64,000 nt of DNA from an uncultured Acidobacteriota bacterium (GTDB lineage: Bacteria; Acidobacteriota; CAIWXX01). Below are positions 55,199 through 63,912 of this stretch, in pieces. Numbering within the stretch: the first letter of the stretch is position 1; each line of letters starts with the position of its first letter. Location: assembly GCA_903916735.1 (NCBI GenBank), contig CAIWXX010000055.1, positions 95,422 to 159,421 of the forward strand. Reading direction: 5' to 3'. Position numbers and translations under genes: made by a program. The notes beneath the pieces were generated by a model. The model searched no databases and was not told the DNA's origin. It worked only from the letters and a program-made list of their open reading frames with translations.

Positions 55199-55283
55199 AG
55201 GGGATAGGATCCATTCATAGGCACTATGAAATTGAGAATTCTGACATCGTCATTCTGACGTCACGATTTTCTTGAGGTCGGTT

Positions 55284-56729
55284 ATGCAACAGAGTATGCG
55301 GTTATTCCTGATCTTGCCGCTGGTAGCGGCCATTCTCATGCCGTGGGCATCGAAGCTGGGACGACGCATTGCCGACGTCCTTGTCGCCGTCACAGGGCTT
55401 GGATTGATGGTGCTCAGCTTGTGCTTCATACCCTATGCCGGCACCACATCGACATTCCAACTGTTCGGGGCCCAGTTTGCAGTCGATGGACTGAGCTTGC
55501 TCTTTCTGATCGTGGTCAATGCGGTGGCCTTTTTCTGCATTCTTTACTCCATTGACTATATTGATCATTACGGAGGGCGTGCGAAGTTCTACGCGTTGAT
55601 GCTCCTGATGATCCTGGGTCTCAACGGAATTCTTCTCGCTCAGGACCTGTTCAGCCTGTATGTTTACCTCGAAGTGGCCTCGATCTCTTCGTACGTTTTA
55701 GTTGCCTACAATTTGAAATTCGATGGGATTGAATCGGCTCTCAAGTATCTGCTCCTTTCTGTAGTTGGCACTGGGTTAACCCTCATGGGCATTTCCCTGA
55801 TCTACCTCAACTGCGGCACGATCGGCTTCGAAGCTCTGAAAGCGGTGTTGAGCAGCATTGGAATCGGGGCAGCAAGTCCGGTGTTCCTGCTTGCTGCAGG
55901 GCTCTTCATGGCCGGATTCGGGTTGAAGGCGGCTATTGTGCCTTTCCATGCGTGGCTCCCTGATGCGCACCCATCGGCGCCTGCGCCGATATCGGCTATG
56001 CTGAGTGGCGTGGTGATCAAGGTCGCCGGTGTGTATTCACTGATTCGGATTTTCCTTTATATCTATCCGGCCCCCTCGCAAATCCTGAAAATTTTCCTGG
56101 TACTTGGGATCATCTCAATGATTGCAGGCGCCATCATCGCTTATTTTCAATCGGATATAAAGCGCATGCTGGCTTATTCCAGTATCAGCCAGATCGGGTA
56201 TATCCTCATTGGTCTTGGAATCGGGAATCCGCTCGCGATCATGGGCGCTCTATTCCATGTCTTTAACCACGCGATGTTCAAATCCCTCCTCTTCTTGAAC
56301 AGCGGTGCCATTCAGTATCGAACCGGCACTCGCAATATCAACGAAATGGGAGGGCTGGAATCACGAATGCGTGTGACAGGCGCGACTGGGATTTTCGGCA
56401 CACTCTCCATCGCCGGAGTTCCCCCGTTTAACGGCTTCTGGAGCAAATTGTTTATTGTGATGGGCGCTGTTGTGGCCGGGAAGTATGTGATTGCGTTCTT
56501 GATGGTTTTCTTCAGCATTTTCACACTCGGCTATTTCCTTCTCATACAGCGACGGGTTTTCTTCGGAAAGCTCAACATGAAGTGGGCCGACATCAAGGAA
56601 GCGCCGCTCACGATGTCTCTCGCAATGATTTTTCTGGCGGCCACATGCCTTTTGTCCGGGATTTTCTTCAGCCAGGTTGTCCAAAGTGTGATTGAGCCCG
56701 CGGCGAACTTGCTCATGGGAGGCAAATAA
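55284..56729 (+). CDS. hydrogenase proton-pumping subunit, MrpD/NuoN type (third of three)
   Basis: The product is a 481-residue membrane protein. It has LFSLYVYLEVASISSYVLVA (Glu of helix 5), FGLKAAIVPFHAWLPDAHP (Lys of helix 7), SDIKRMLAYSSISQIGYILI and PFNGFWSKLFIVMG (Lys of helix 12). The pattern is closest to MrpD/MbhH and NuoN. ATG 55284 follows GAGGT by six bases; the frame opens at 55272. A third antiporter exceeds the one of Mbh-type hydrogenases and equals the count of complex I. Confidence 0.88.
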   Translation: MQQSMRLFLILPLVAAILMPWASKLGRRIADVLVAVTGLGLMVLSLCFIPYAGTTSTFQLFGAQFAVDGLSLLFLIVVNAVAFFCILYSIDYIDHYGGRAKFYALMLLMILGLNGILLAQDLFSLYVYLEVASISSYVLVAYNLKFDGIESALKYLLLSVVGTGLTLMGISLIYLNCGTIGFEALKAVLSSIGIGAASPVFLLAAGLFMAGFGLKAAIVPFHAWLPDAHPSAPAPISAMLSGVVIKVAGVYSLIRIFLYIYPAPSQILKIFLVLGIISMIAGAIIAYFQSDIKRMLAYSSISQIGYILIGLGIGNPLAIMGALFHVFNHAMFKSLLFLNSGAIQYRTGTRNINEMGGLESRMRVTGATGIFGTLSIAGVPPFNGFWSKLFIVMGAVVAGKYVIAFLMVFFSIFTLGYFLLIQRRVFFGKLNMKWADIKEAPLTMSLAMIFLAATCLLSGIFFSQVVQSVIEPAANLLMGGK

Positions 56730-56730
56730 A

Positions 56731-57228
56731 ATGTTGCTCTGGATTTTACTCGGGCTGCTCCTGGTTTTCCTCGTCCTATGCGCGATATTTCGCGATCTCC
56801 TCTATATGGCCATCTCGCTGGCTCTGGCAAGCATCATCCTCGCGATCGTGCTGTTCCACTACGGAGCGAATATCGCAGGCGTTTTTGAACTCAGCGTTTG
56901 TGCCGGGCTGATCACGGTGCTGTTTGTTTCCACGGTCAGCCTCACCAAGGATTCCGATCAGAAGGTGGAATCCCGGGTGCCAGTGTACTTCCTGCCTTTT
57001 ATCATTTTGCTTTTCCTCGGATTGGATTTTTTCATTGTCCGCTGGCTTTCAGGGACGATTCTTCCGAAAGATCTCACCCAGCAGGCAGCGTCCACCGCGA
57101 CGTTTCAATCGGTTTTCTGGACTGAAAGAACGGCGGATATGCTGGGGCAGATTGGCTTGATACTGGCCGGAGTTTTTGGAATCCTGGCCCTCTTCCGGGT
57201 CGCATCAAAGGAGAAGCAACATGAATAG
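56731..57228 (+). CDS. NuoJ-like membrane subunit
   Basis: The product is a 165-residue protein with five predicted helices. The central part (ILAIVLFHYGANIAGVFELS, VCAGLITVLFVSTVSL) matches NuoJ and the MrpA-C/MbhD-E family. A loop of about 35 residues (TILPKDLTQQAAS...) separates the last helix. NuoJ lies beside NuoK in complex I and contains the pi-bulge helix coupling redox to pumping. It begins one base after the preceding stop and overlaps the NuoK-like gene by eight bases. Confidence 0.78.
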   Translation: MLLWILLGLLLVFLVLCAIFRDLLYMAISLALASIILAIVLFHYGANIAGVFELSVCAGLITVLFVSTVSLTKDSDQKVESRVPVYFLPFIILLFLGLDFFIVRWLSGTILPKDLTQQAASTATFQSVFWTERTADMLGQIGLILAGVFGILALFRVASKEKQHE

Positions 57229-57529
57229 CGACATCCTCCTACTCCTATTCAGCGGTTTCCTGGCATTCATGCTCGGGGTTTACATCCTCTTCATGTATCG
57301 CAATCTGCTGAGAATTATTATCGGTGTCGAAGTCATGGCCAAGGGAATTACCCTGCTTTTCCTTGCCGCGGGCGCTTTCCAGGGAAAAATCGCCTTTATT
57401 CAATCGTTGGTCGTGACTTTTATCATTGTGGAGACCATCTTGGCTGCCATCATGTTGGCGCTTGTTTTTACTGTTCATAAAATCTATGACTCGCTGGATA
57501 TCCAGCTGCTTTCCAAACTGAAAGGGTAG
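57221..57529 (+). CDS. NuoK/MrpC-like membrane subunit
   Basis: The product is a 102-residue protein with three helices. Conserved glutamates stand in helix 2 (IIGVEVMAKGITLLF) and helix 3 (FIIVETILAAIMLAL), equivalent to the two functional glutamates of NuoK. ATG 57221 overlaps the NuoJ-like gene (ATGAATAG). Such subunits carry the central proton path. Confidence 0.88.
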   Translation: MNSDILLLLFSGFLAFMLGVYILFMYRNLLRIIIGVEVMAKGITLLFLAAGAFQGKIAFIQSLVVTFIIVETILAAIMLALVFTVHKIYDSLDIQLLSKLKG

Positions 57530-57533
57530 GATC

Positions 57534-57866
57534 ATGAACTTGGATTTTCTACTCTCTCCGCCGATTTCGTTTCTGGTTTGTTTCGGGGTCAGCTTGAGCG
57601 TTTACTATTTCGGAAGCCTGATCGGGGCCAAATCCAATCCCATCGCCGGGAAGCTGGAACCGTATGCGTGTGGCGAAGATTTCGAAGCAGGCAAGTTCGA
57701 ATTCGGTTATCGTAAGTTTTTCATTGCTGCCATCTTTTTCACGATCATGCACGTGGCCGTTCTGACTGTCGCAACAGTGCCGGGAGGAGTCACGGCCTTT
57801 CGGGCTTTGGCATATCTGGTTGCTATTGCGGCGTCGATCCTTACTTTGTATCTCGATTTCGACTAA
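57534..57866 (+). CDS. NuoA-like membrane subunit
   Basis: The product is a 110-residue protein with three helices. KLEPYACGEDFEAGKFEF matches the cytosolic loop of NuoA (K-x-x-PYE-x-G), including the cysteine found in mitochondrial ND3. The following helix RKFFIAAIFFTIMHVAVLTV aligns with FFxIFDVE, but the acidic pair of NuoA is replaced by H and A. NuoA belongs to the quinone-binding junction of complex I and is absent from Mbh, Ech and Hyc hydrogenases, so its presence here is noteworthy. Confidence 0.78.
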   Translation: MNLDFLLSPPISFLVCFGVSLSVYYFGSLIGAKSNPIAGKLEPYACGEDFEAGKFEFGYRKFFIAAIFFTIMHVAVLTVATVPGGVTAFRALAYLVAIAASILTLYLDFD

Positions 57867-57877
57867 GATTAGGAAGG

Positions 57878-58003
57878 ATGGGTTGCTCGATGGCAATCCA
57901 TTGGGAAAGGAATTATTGGGACTTGTTCGATAAAGCGAATGCCGGCCTAAAGAAGCCGGTGCGGCTTCATAGGCTCGCGATTCTCGCGGGCAGACAGGAG
58001 TAA
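57878..58003 (+). CDS. small unrecognised protein between the NuoA- and NuoB-like genes
   Basis: An open frame of 41 codons (ATG 57878) or 37 codons (ATG 57890) fills the gap. The shorter product starts MAIHWERNYWDLFDKANAG and continues LKKPVRLHRLAILAGRQE. It is rich in W, Y and basic residues, with no membrane helix. AGGAAGG lies directly before the first ATG, so the second may be used. The stop is two bases before the NuoB-like ATG. Its position in a tightly packed operon suggests a real small subunit or assembly factor. No family is recognised. Confidence 0.5.
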   Translation: MGCSMAIHWERNYWDLFDKANAGLKKPVRLHRLAILAGRQE

Positions 58004-58005
58004 GA

Positions 58006-58440
58006 ATGCTGAAGAGACTGGTCAAATGGGCAAGGGTTAAGTCCCCCTGGATCTTGCATTTCAATTCCGGGGCGTGCAACGCTTGCGATATTGAAATATT
58101 GGCTGCATTGATGCCGCACTATGATCTCGAACGGTTCGGCATCCTGCTCAAGGCTTCCCCTCGGCACGCTGATGTGCTTATCTGCAGCGGCCCGGTGACG
58201 AAGCAGGTTGCCAAGCGGCTGAAGAGGATATACGATCAGATGCCAGAACCGAAGTTCGTGGTGGCTGTCGGAGCATGCGCGTGTAGCGGCGGCGCATTTC
58301 GCGGATGCTACAACGTGATGGAAGGCGTGGATCAGGTTATTCCGGTTTCGGCCTATGTACCGGGCTGTCCCGTCAAGCCGGAAGCGATCATTGACGGTGT
58401 TGCCAAACTTCTCGGCAAATTGCAGCAATCGGCTGCCTGA
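58006..58440 (+). CDS. hydrogenase small subunit, NuoB/HycG/MbhJ type
   Basis: The product is a 144-residue protein binding the proximal [4Fe-4S] cluster. Ligands are C24 and C27 (SGACNACDIE), one in VGACACSGG (C91 or C93) and C121 (PGCPVKPEAI). This cysteine spacing is shared by NuoB and group 4 hydrogenases. GGAGTAAG precedes the ATG. It relays electrons from the ferredoxin-type subunit to the Ni-Fe site. Confidence 0.93.
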   Translation: MLKRLVKWARVKSPWILHFNSGACNACDIEILAALMPHYDLERFGILLKASPRHADVLICSGPVTKQVAKRLKRIYDQMPEPKFVVAVGACACSGGAFRGCYNVMEGVDQVIPVSAYVPGCPVKPEAIIDGVAKLLGKLQQSAA

Positions 58441-58456
58441 GGAGAAGGGGAGAAAC

Positions 58457-58921
58457 GTGAGTCAAAGAGATTACCTCAAGGATCTCGGCCAAGCTTTTGC
58501 CGGCACCGAGGTCAAACAGTCGAGCGATCGCAGATTTTGGGTCACTGTTTCCACGGACGACCTTCATACGGCCGTCCAGATCCTCAAAGATCGGTTTTCG
58601 ATATTTCACCTTTCGACAATCGTCGGCGAAGATATGCGGGATTCATTTCTGTTGAGCTACGTCTTCTCCGGCGAAGTGGTTGTTACTCTGACGGTGAAAA
58701 TCAACCGCGAGAAACCGGAAGTCCCATCGCTGGCTGGGCTGGCGCAGGGATCACTCGTTTATGAAAGAGAGCTTCACGATCTATTTGGGATTATCCCCGT
58801 TGGTCATCCGGACCTCCGACGGCAAATTCTGCCGGAGGATTGGCCGGAGGGTCTGTTCCCGCTGCGGAAGGATGTTCAAGTTCCGCGTGCGGGGCAGGAG
58901 GCCCCAAAAGGAGAAAACTAA
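58457..58921 (+). CDS. NuoC-like 30-kDa subunit
   Basis: The product is a 154-residue soluble subunit. It ends in the NuoC/HycE-N signature ERELHDLFGIIPVGHPDLR, then ILPEDWPEGLFPLRKD. GTG 58457 is chosen because AGGGGAG precedes it by five bases; a longer frame overlaps the small-subunit gene. In Hyc and Hyf this domain is fused to the large subunit; here it is separate, as in Mbh, Ech and complex I. Confidence 0.92.
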   Translation: MSQRDYLKDLGQAFAGTEVKQSSDRRFWVTVSTDDLHTAVQILKDRFSIFHLSTIVGEDMRDSFLLSYVFSGEVVVTLTVKINREKPEVPSLAGLAQGSLVYERELHDLFGIIPVGHPDLRRQILPEDWPEGLFPLRKDVQVPRAGQEAPKGEN

Positions 58922-58922
58922 T

Positions 58923-60122
58923 ATGGGCGAAAAAACCATTCGCATACCGATAGGACCGCAGCACCCTTTTCTCAAGGAACCTGCAAAATTCGATTTTGAT
59001 ATCAGCGGCGAGGAAATCATCGGCGCACGGATGCGTATCGGATACAACCATCGCGGCATGGAGAAAGCCTGCGAAGAGAGAAACTATTATCAGTGCCTTT
59101 ATCTGCTGGAGCGTATCTGCGGGATCTGTTCGCATTCGCATACTACCTGCTATGTGCAAGCCGTCGAAGATATTCTGAAACTCGAAGTGCCGAAACGCGG
59201 GCTTTACCTGCGAACGCTTGTCTGTGAGCTCGAACGCCTCCACAGCCATTTTCTCTGGTTGGGCGTGGCTGCACACGAAGTGGGCTTCGACACGCTCTTC
59301 ATGTATGTCTGGCGTGATCGCGAAGTTGTCATGGAGATACTCGAGGAAATCAGTGGCAACAGGGTCAACTATGCCATCAATACAATAGGCGGAGTGCGCC
59401 GGGATCTGACCGAGGAACAGAGAAAGAAAATCCTCGGATCGCTGGATCTCTTGAAGAAGCGCCTGGATTATTACACTCATATTGGGACGCATGAGCCGAG
59501 TTTCCTCGCGCGGATACAGGGCGTTGGGAAAATGAGCAAGGAAAGGGCCATCCAGATGTGCGCCGTCGGCCCGTTCGCGAGAGCCAGCGGATTGGATGTG
59601 GATGTCCGCAGAGATGATCAGTACGCCGCCTATGGCGATCTGGACTTCAAGGTCATCACATCGGATCAGTGCGATGTGCTTGGCAGAGTGATTGTGCGGG
59701 TGCTTGAAATTGCGGAGTCACTCAAGATGATCCAGCAGCTTCTGACGAAGCTTCCTGAGGGCGATATCGCAGTGAAAAAGGTGCCGCGGAGAGTGCCCGC
59801 CGGATTCTCTATCAGCCGCTACGAAGCACCGCGCGGTGAAGATGTTCACTATGTCCGTTCCAATGGAACGGAAAAACCTGAACGAGTCAAAGTCCGAGCG
59901 CCCACAATGGCCAACCTGGAGGCGGCCACGGAATCCATTGTCGGATCTTTCATCGCCGATATTCCTATCGCCATCGCTTCTATCGATCCGTGTTTCTCAT
60001 GCACTGACCGAACCGCGGTCGTTTTGAATGATAAGAAGAAAGGGATGCGGATCACGACGTGGGAAGAATTGAGACGGTACGGAGTCGACTGGTACCGTAA
60101 GAATAAAGGGATCCACTTCTAA
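58923..60122 (+). CDS. [NiFe] hydrogenase large subunit, group 4 (NuoD/HycE type)
   Basis: The product is 399 residues. The first Ni-Fe motif is RICGICSHSH (C66, C69) and the second is DPCFSCTDR (C357, C360), so all four metal ligands are present and this is a hydrogenase, not a quinone reductase. A 36-residue tail follows R363 and would be removed by the HycI-type protease after nickel insertion, as in E. coli HycE. The N-terminus PIGPQHPFLKEPAKFDF is NuoD-like. ATG 58923 is preceded by AAAGGAG. It catalyses H2 formation or uptake with ferredoxin. Confidence 0.95.
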   Translation: MGEKTIRIPIGPQHPFLKEPAKFDFDISGEEIIGARMRIGYNHRGMEKACEERNYYQCLYLLERICGICSHSHTTCYVQAVEDILKLEVPKRGLYLRTLVCELERLHSHFLWLGVAAHEVGFDTLFMYVWRDREVVMEILEEISGNRVNYAINTIGGVRRDLTEEQRKKILGSLDLLKKRLDYYTHIGTHEPSFLARIQGVGKMSKERAIQMCAVGPFARASGLDVDVRRDDQYAAYGDLDFKVITSDQCDVLGRVIVRVLEIAESLKMIQQLLTKLPEGDIAVKKVPRRVPAGFSISRYEAPRGEDVHYVRSNGTEKPERVKVRAPTMANLEAATESIVGSFIADIPIAIASIDPCFSCTDRTAVVLNDKKKGMRITTWEELRRYGVDWYRKNKGIHF

Positions 60123-60138
60123 GCGCAGGGGAGGGCTG

Positions 60139-61110
60139 ATGGACGCCATTAAGGTGCTGATCTATATCGCTATATTTCCGGGATTCCTGTTCCAATCCGT
60201 GTTTTCGACCTATCTGGAATGGCTCGACAGGAAGCTCTACGCAAGGATGCAAAATCGTCTTGGGCCTCTCTACACAGGCTGGAACGGGATCTTGCAGCCA
60301 GTTGCCGACATTCTCAAATTGTTTGCCAAAGAGGACATCGTACCCGCGTCGGCCGACAAATTCATGTTCAATCTAATGCCTGTTCTCTCACTGGCCTCAG
60401 TGTTCGCTGCAGGCCTGTATCTTCCGATTTGGCATTTGACATCCTACAACTCTTTTGAAGGGGACTTGATCGTGGTGGCATACCTGCTGGCTATCCCTTC
60501 ATTTGCACTCTTTCTGGCAGGATGGTTCTCGGTCAGCCCTTTCAGCCTGATTGGCGCGACGCGAGTCCTTACGCAGCTGTTCGCTTATGAAGTGCCGTTT
60601 TTTCTAGCTCTCCTCACGCCAGCTGTTATGGCCGGAAGCTGGAAAATTGCGACAATTTCTTCTTACCCTTGGACAAGCGGTTCGTGGTGGGTCATTCCGG
60701 TTCAGCTCATCGCCTTCGGGGTCGCTCTCTTGACACTGCAAGCGAAGCTTGAGCGCGTGCCGTTCGATAGCCCGGAAGCTGAGACAGAAGTTGTCGGTGG
60801 GCCTCTTACCGAATACAGCGGCAAGAAGCTGGGCATGTTCCGCCTCCAGAAAGATATCCTTCTGTTCGTGGGATCCGCACTGGTTGCTGCGCTATTTTTA
60901 GGAGGATTCGGAGGAGGTATTATCTTAGGCTGTATCCAACTGGTGCTAAAGACGATTTTCGTTGTCATACTGCTAAGCGTTGTCCGGGCTGCATGCGCCC
61001 GAATTCGCATCGACCAGATCGTCACGTTCAGTTGGAAATATCTCGCACCGGCAAGTCTGGTGCAATTATTGATCGTTCTGCTTATCAAGGGGTGGAAGGG
61101 AGTGGCTTAG
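60139..61110 (+). CDS. NuoH/HycD-like membrane anchor subunit
   Basis: The product is a 323-residue protein with eight helices. It has YARMQNRLGPLYTGWNGILQ, the cytosolic loop ALLTLQAKLERVPFDSPEAE with TEVVGGPLTEYSG, and the final anchoring helices. This loop carries the acidic residues that link the redox module to the membrane arm. GGGGAGGG lies just before the ATG. Four bases separate it from the ferredoxin-type gene. Confidence 0.94.
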   Translation: MDAIKVLIYIAIFPGFLFQSVFSTYLEWLDRKLYARMQNRLGPLYTGWNGILQPVADILKLFAKEDIVPASADKFMFNLMPVLSLASVFAAGLYLPIWHLTSYNSFEGDLIVVAYLLAIPSFALFLAGWFSVSPFSLIGATRVLTQLFAYEVPFFLALLTPAVMAGSWKIATISSYPWTSGSWWVIPVQLIAFGVALLTLQAKLERVPFDSPEAETEVVGGPLTEYSGKKLGMFRLQKDILLFVGSALVAALFLGGFGGGIILGCIQLVLKTIFVVILLSVVRAACARIRIDQIVTFSWKYLAPASLVQLLIVLLIKGWKGVA

Positions 61111-61114
61111 GCCT

Positions 61115-61507
61115 ATGAAAAGCGCCGGATCGATGATTCCAGAGCTTCTGGATAATATACGGAAGAAACCTGTGACGAGACTGTATCCGTTTGAAAAGGT
61201 GACAGTGCCTGAAGGATTTCGAGGCACGCCTCAGTTGAATTCCGCGCTGTGCCTGGGCTGCCAAGCCTGCGTCAGGGATTGCACATCTGAAGCCATTCAG
61301 ATCCTGTTGAAAAAACCGGATCCGTCTGCTCCACCTCCGGCTGAGGGTGCCAAGATTCCGAAGAAGTTCTATATGGTGCTTTACCTGGACAGATGCATCC
61401 ACTGCGCTCGGTGCGCCGAAGTCTGTCCTAAAGACGCCATCACCATGGATAGAGAATTCGAAGTTGCCAACTTCACGCGGGATGCTTTGAGGTTAATCCA
61501 AGAGTGA
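61115..61507 (+). CDS. NuoI/HycF-like ferredoxin subunit
   Basis: The product is a 130-residue protein with two [4Fe-4S] motifs: CLGCQACVRDCTSEAI and CIHCARCAEVCPKDAI, separated by a proline-rich loop (PSAPPPAEGAK). It takes electrons from soluble ferredoxin and passes them to the small subunit. A later start at the second ATG (MIPELLDNI) is possible. Confidence 0.93.
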   Translation: MKSAGSMIPELLDNIRKKPVTRLYPFEKVTVPEGFRGTPQLNSALCLGCQACVRDCTSEAIQILLKKPDPSAPPPAEGAKIPKKFYMVLYLDRCIHCARCAEVCPKDAITMDREFEVANFTRDALRLIQE

Positions 61508-61562
61508 AGAGATAACAGGGCAGCTGATGACCGTAAACTGATAGCTGGCTGCGCTCTCAAAT

Positions 61563-62084
61563 ATGACAGTCCGTAGAAGAAAGACGCCTTCGAAACGACT
61601 TGCTGATCTTCTCGGCGAAGCGATGGCTGGAAATCGAAAAATCGCCGTCATGGGAATCGGAAACGAACTCCGAGGGGATGATGCCGTCGGGCATGTCATT
61701 GCAGGCGATCTTTCACGGATGCAGAGAGATAGATTTATCTCGTTTGCCGTAGGAACGGCCGTCGAAAATGCCTCACACCTTATCCGTCGGGCATCTCCTC
61801 GATATCTGTTCGTGATCGATGCCGCTCAGGTGGTATCAGAGGGAAAGAGGATGCGAGGCTGGGATTTCTTTCCACCTGAATCCATCAACAGCTTTATCCA
61901 CTCGACTCATTCTCTTCCTCTATCTATGCTATTCTCAATTTGGAGGCGGGAAAATCCTGAGTTGATCGTTCATTTCATCGGAATTCCAATTGGACCGACA
62001 CGGGATTTTGCCCCATTATCCATTAGAGCTCAAAGTATCCGAAAACAAATCGTTGCAATTTTCACTCGATCCTTGGGACACTGA
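61563..62084 (+). CDS. hycI: hydrogenase maturation protease (HycI/HybD family)
   Basis: The product is a 173-residue peptidase of the M52 family. GIGNELRGDDAVG (Asp/Glu nickel sensor) and DAAQVV are early motifs, and STHSLPLSM holds the third ligand. It clips the C-terminal tail of the large subunit once nickel is in place. About 22 residues precede the core if ATG 61563 is used; ATG 61629 (MAGNRKIAVMG) is an alternative, and neither has a clear ribosome site. It is the last gene of the operon. Confidence 0.9.
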   Translation: MTVRRRKTPSKRLADLLGEAMAGNRKIAVMGIGNELRGDDAVGHVIAGDLSRMQRDRFISFAVGTAVENASHLIRRASPRYLFVIDAAQVVSEGKRMRGWDFFPPESINSFIHSTHSLPLSMLFSIWRRENPELIVHFIGIPIGPTRDFAPLSIRAQSIRKQIVAIFTRSLGH

Positions 62085-62248
62085 ATAGTGCTCTGATGGC
62101 GCATTTGTAATTGCTTCCTGGAATTTCAGATTTGCCAGGGTATTGACGAAATCGATAGCCCATCGTGCGGATTTTCCATCGTCTCCGTTCTCGATAATGA
62201 CGATTTGTGAGCGGGGACGATCATTCAAATATCGTCGCCTGTCGGATT

Positions 62249-63427
62249 CTATTTCAGACCCAACTCAGCATGCTTGGACGCAATAGTGGCGGCAAGGGTA
62301 TCCAATGCCTTGAAATCATCCTCATGCGGGATACCCCGGCAAAGCACTGAGGGGAGTCTTTCAATTTTCAGATTGGGTAGGAAGACCGATGGATCTTCGA
62401 TGGCCTTACCGCCCCACCCGAATGATCCGATGACAGCTGCATATTTAAGTTTAGGCCGAAGAATATTGACGAGATGGGCTGCGTGAAACACATGTGGATG
62501 AGGTGCATTGAGCACGACGGAGGTTCCAATAACCAACGTGGCCGCATCAACCAGCGTGGATGCTAATCGCCCGAGATCGGCGGTTGTGAGATCGAACTGG
62601 TGAACCGTCACGCCTTTCTCGGCGAGCGCGCCGACAAGGTGGTCTACCATTTTTTTTACGCTTCCATGCATGGAGACGTATGGTAAGATGACGATATTCA
62701 TGACTTTATCGGAAGCCCATTCGCGATAGGCCGAAAGGATCATTTCGGGGCGATTGTAGACAGGCCCATGGCTGGGTGCGATGAAGGAGGTTTGATAAAG
62801 CGCAATTTTTTCCAGATTCTTTTGGATCGGGCCTCGAAACGGCATCATGATCTGGGCATAATAGAGACGGGCGGCGCCATAGACTCGAGATTCATCCGTC
62901 GCATAAAGATCCGACGTCGCTAGATGCGAACCAAAGAAATCGCACGCAAAAAGGATTTTTTCTTCACGTAAGTATGTCACCATGGTTTCGGGCCAATGAA
63001 CCCACGGTGTGTAAATGAACTCCAGCGTTTTGTCTCCAAGCGAAATGGTTTCCCCGTCCTGGACGGTTTGGATGCGATCCTCTTGGAGAGGCATCAGATC
63101 CATGAGCATTCCCTTGCCTTTTATCGACGTGAGAAGGCGCGCATGCGGATATTTTTCCATGATCTGCGGGAGCGAACCTGAGTGATCCTGTTCAGCGTGG
63201 TGCGAAATGACATAATCAATCGATGGGATGTCATTGAGCTGAGACAGAAGAGTCTCGATGAATGCCGGCTCGACGGTATCGAGCAGGGCGATCTTTTCGC
63301 TGCCCTTGATGAGGTAGGAATTGTAGCTGGTACCATCCGGTATGGGGATCAGAGCATCAAAGAAGCGTCTATCCCAATCGACGGCTCCCAGCAGGGAAAC
63401 GCTTTCAGTTATTTTTCTCGCTTTCAT
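62249..63427 (-). CDS. fprA: flavodiiron protein (FprA, A-type flavoprotein)
   Basis: The product is a 392-residue protein. The metallo-beta-lactamase-like part holds the diiron ligands in SHHAEQDHSG (H, E, D, H), the histidine of TPWVHWPETM, and the aspartate in FACDFFGSH. The C-terminal part is a flavodoxin domain (IVILPYVSMHGSVKKMVDHL, VIGSFGWGGK). Such enzymes reduce O2 to water or NO to N2O in anaerobes. It faces the hydrogenase operon tail-to-tail, consistent with oxygen protection. No rubredoxin or flavin-reductase fusion is seen. Confidence 0.95.
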   Translation of the reverse strand: MKARKITESVSLLGAVDWDRRFFDALIPIPDGTSYNSYLIKGSEKIALLDTVEPAFIETLLSQLNDIPSIDYVISHHAEQDHSGSLPQIMEKYPHARLLTSIKGKGMLMDLMPLQEDRIQTVQDGETISLGDKTLEFIYTPWVHWPETMVTYLREEKILFACDFFGSHLATSDLYATDESRVYGAARLYYAQIMMPFRGPIQKNLEKIALYQTSFIAPSHGPVYNRPEMILSAYREWASDKVMNIVILPYVSMHGSVKKMVDHLVGALAEKGVTVHQFDLTTADLGRLASTLVDAATLVIGTSVVLNAPHPHVFHAAHLVNILRPKLKYAAVIGSFGWGGKAIEDPSVFLPNLKIERLPSVLCRGIPHEDDFKALDTLAATIASKHAELGLK

Positions 63428-63912
63428 GAGCTTATTCGCCTCCTATTGAATATGGTGCCACGCAATGCGCCAGCGCTTGTCGGATTGACGCCCGCAGGCG
63501 AGGAAATTCTGTCTGGAATTGAAAACGACTGATTCGAAGCAAATCTCGCCGGATTGGCTGGCTGTAAGATGGAAAATCCGCTTTCTTTCCGCACCTACTA
63601 TCCGATGTTCCACGCATGACCTGACGCGGCATAGCCGCAACCAAACAAGATGGCTTCGATAACCATCGCACCCGAACCTCTCGGGAATGCAGAAAGAGAG
63701 GAAAGCAGGAACGGATTTTGATATCGACCAGCGGTGGTTTCATAAGTCATTCCTGCATTCCTTTCTTCCTGGCTTCCTGAGAGGAATTTACGATCCTGCT
63801 CTATCACAACCTTTTTGCCATTTTGTGCACAGATTTCACCAATCAGATCCTGAGTTCCTAGCATAACAGATAACCCCTATGAGGTTCCGTCAAGGGGTGT
63901 GTAAACGCGCTT
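63428..63912. other. 485-bp region upstream of fprA
   Basis: No gene is certain. A minus-strand frame at 63598-63864 (88 codons, MLGTQDLIGEICAQNGKK...) has AGGGG upstream of its ATG but no similarity I recognise and no membrane or metal motif. Its composition changes midway. Near 63880-63910 the minus strand reads TTTACAC then CCCCTTGACGG just after a stop codon, a pattern that reminds me of insertion-sequence ends. Confidence 0.35.

Noticed and set aside
62016..62228. 70-codon minus frame between hycI and fprA
   Set aside because: It overlaps the end of hycI, lacks a ribosome site and shows no recognisable motif.
63598..63864. 88-codon minus frame near the right edge
   Set aside because: A ribosome-like AGGGG is present, but no similarity or domain signal; kept only as a region note.
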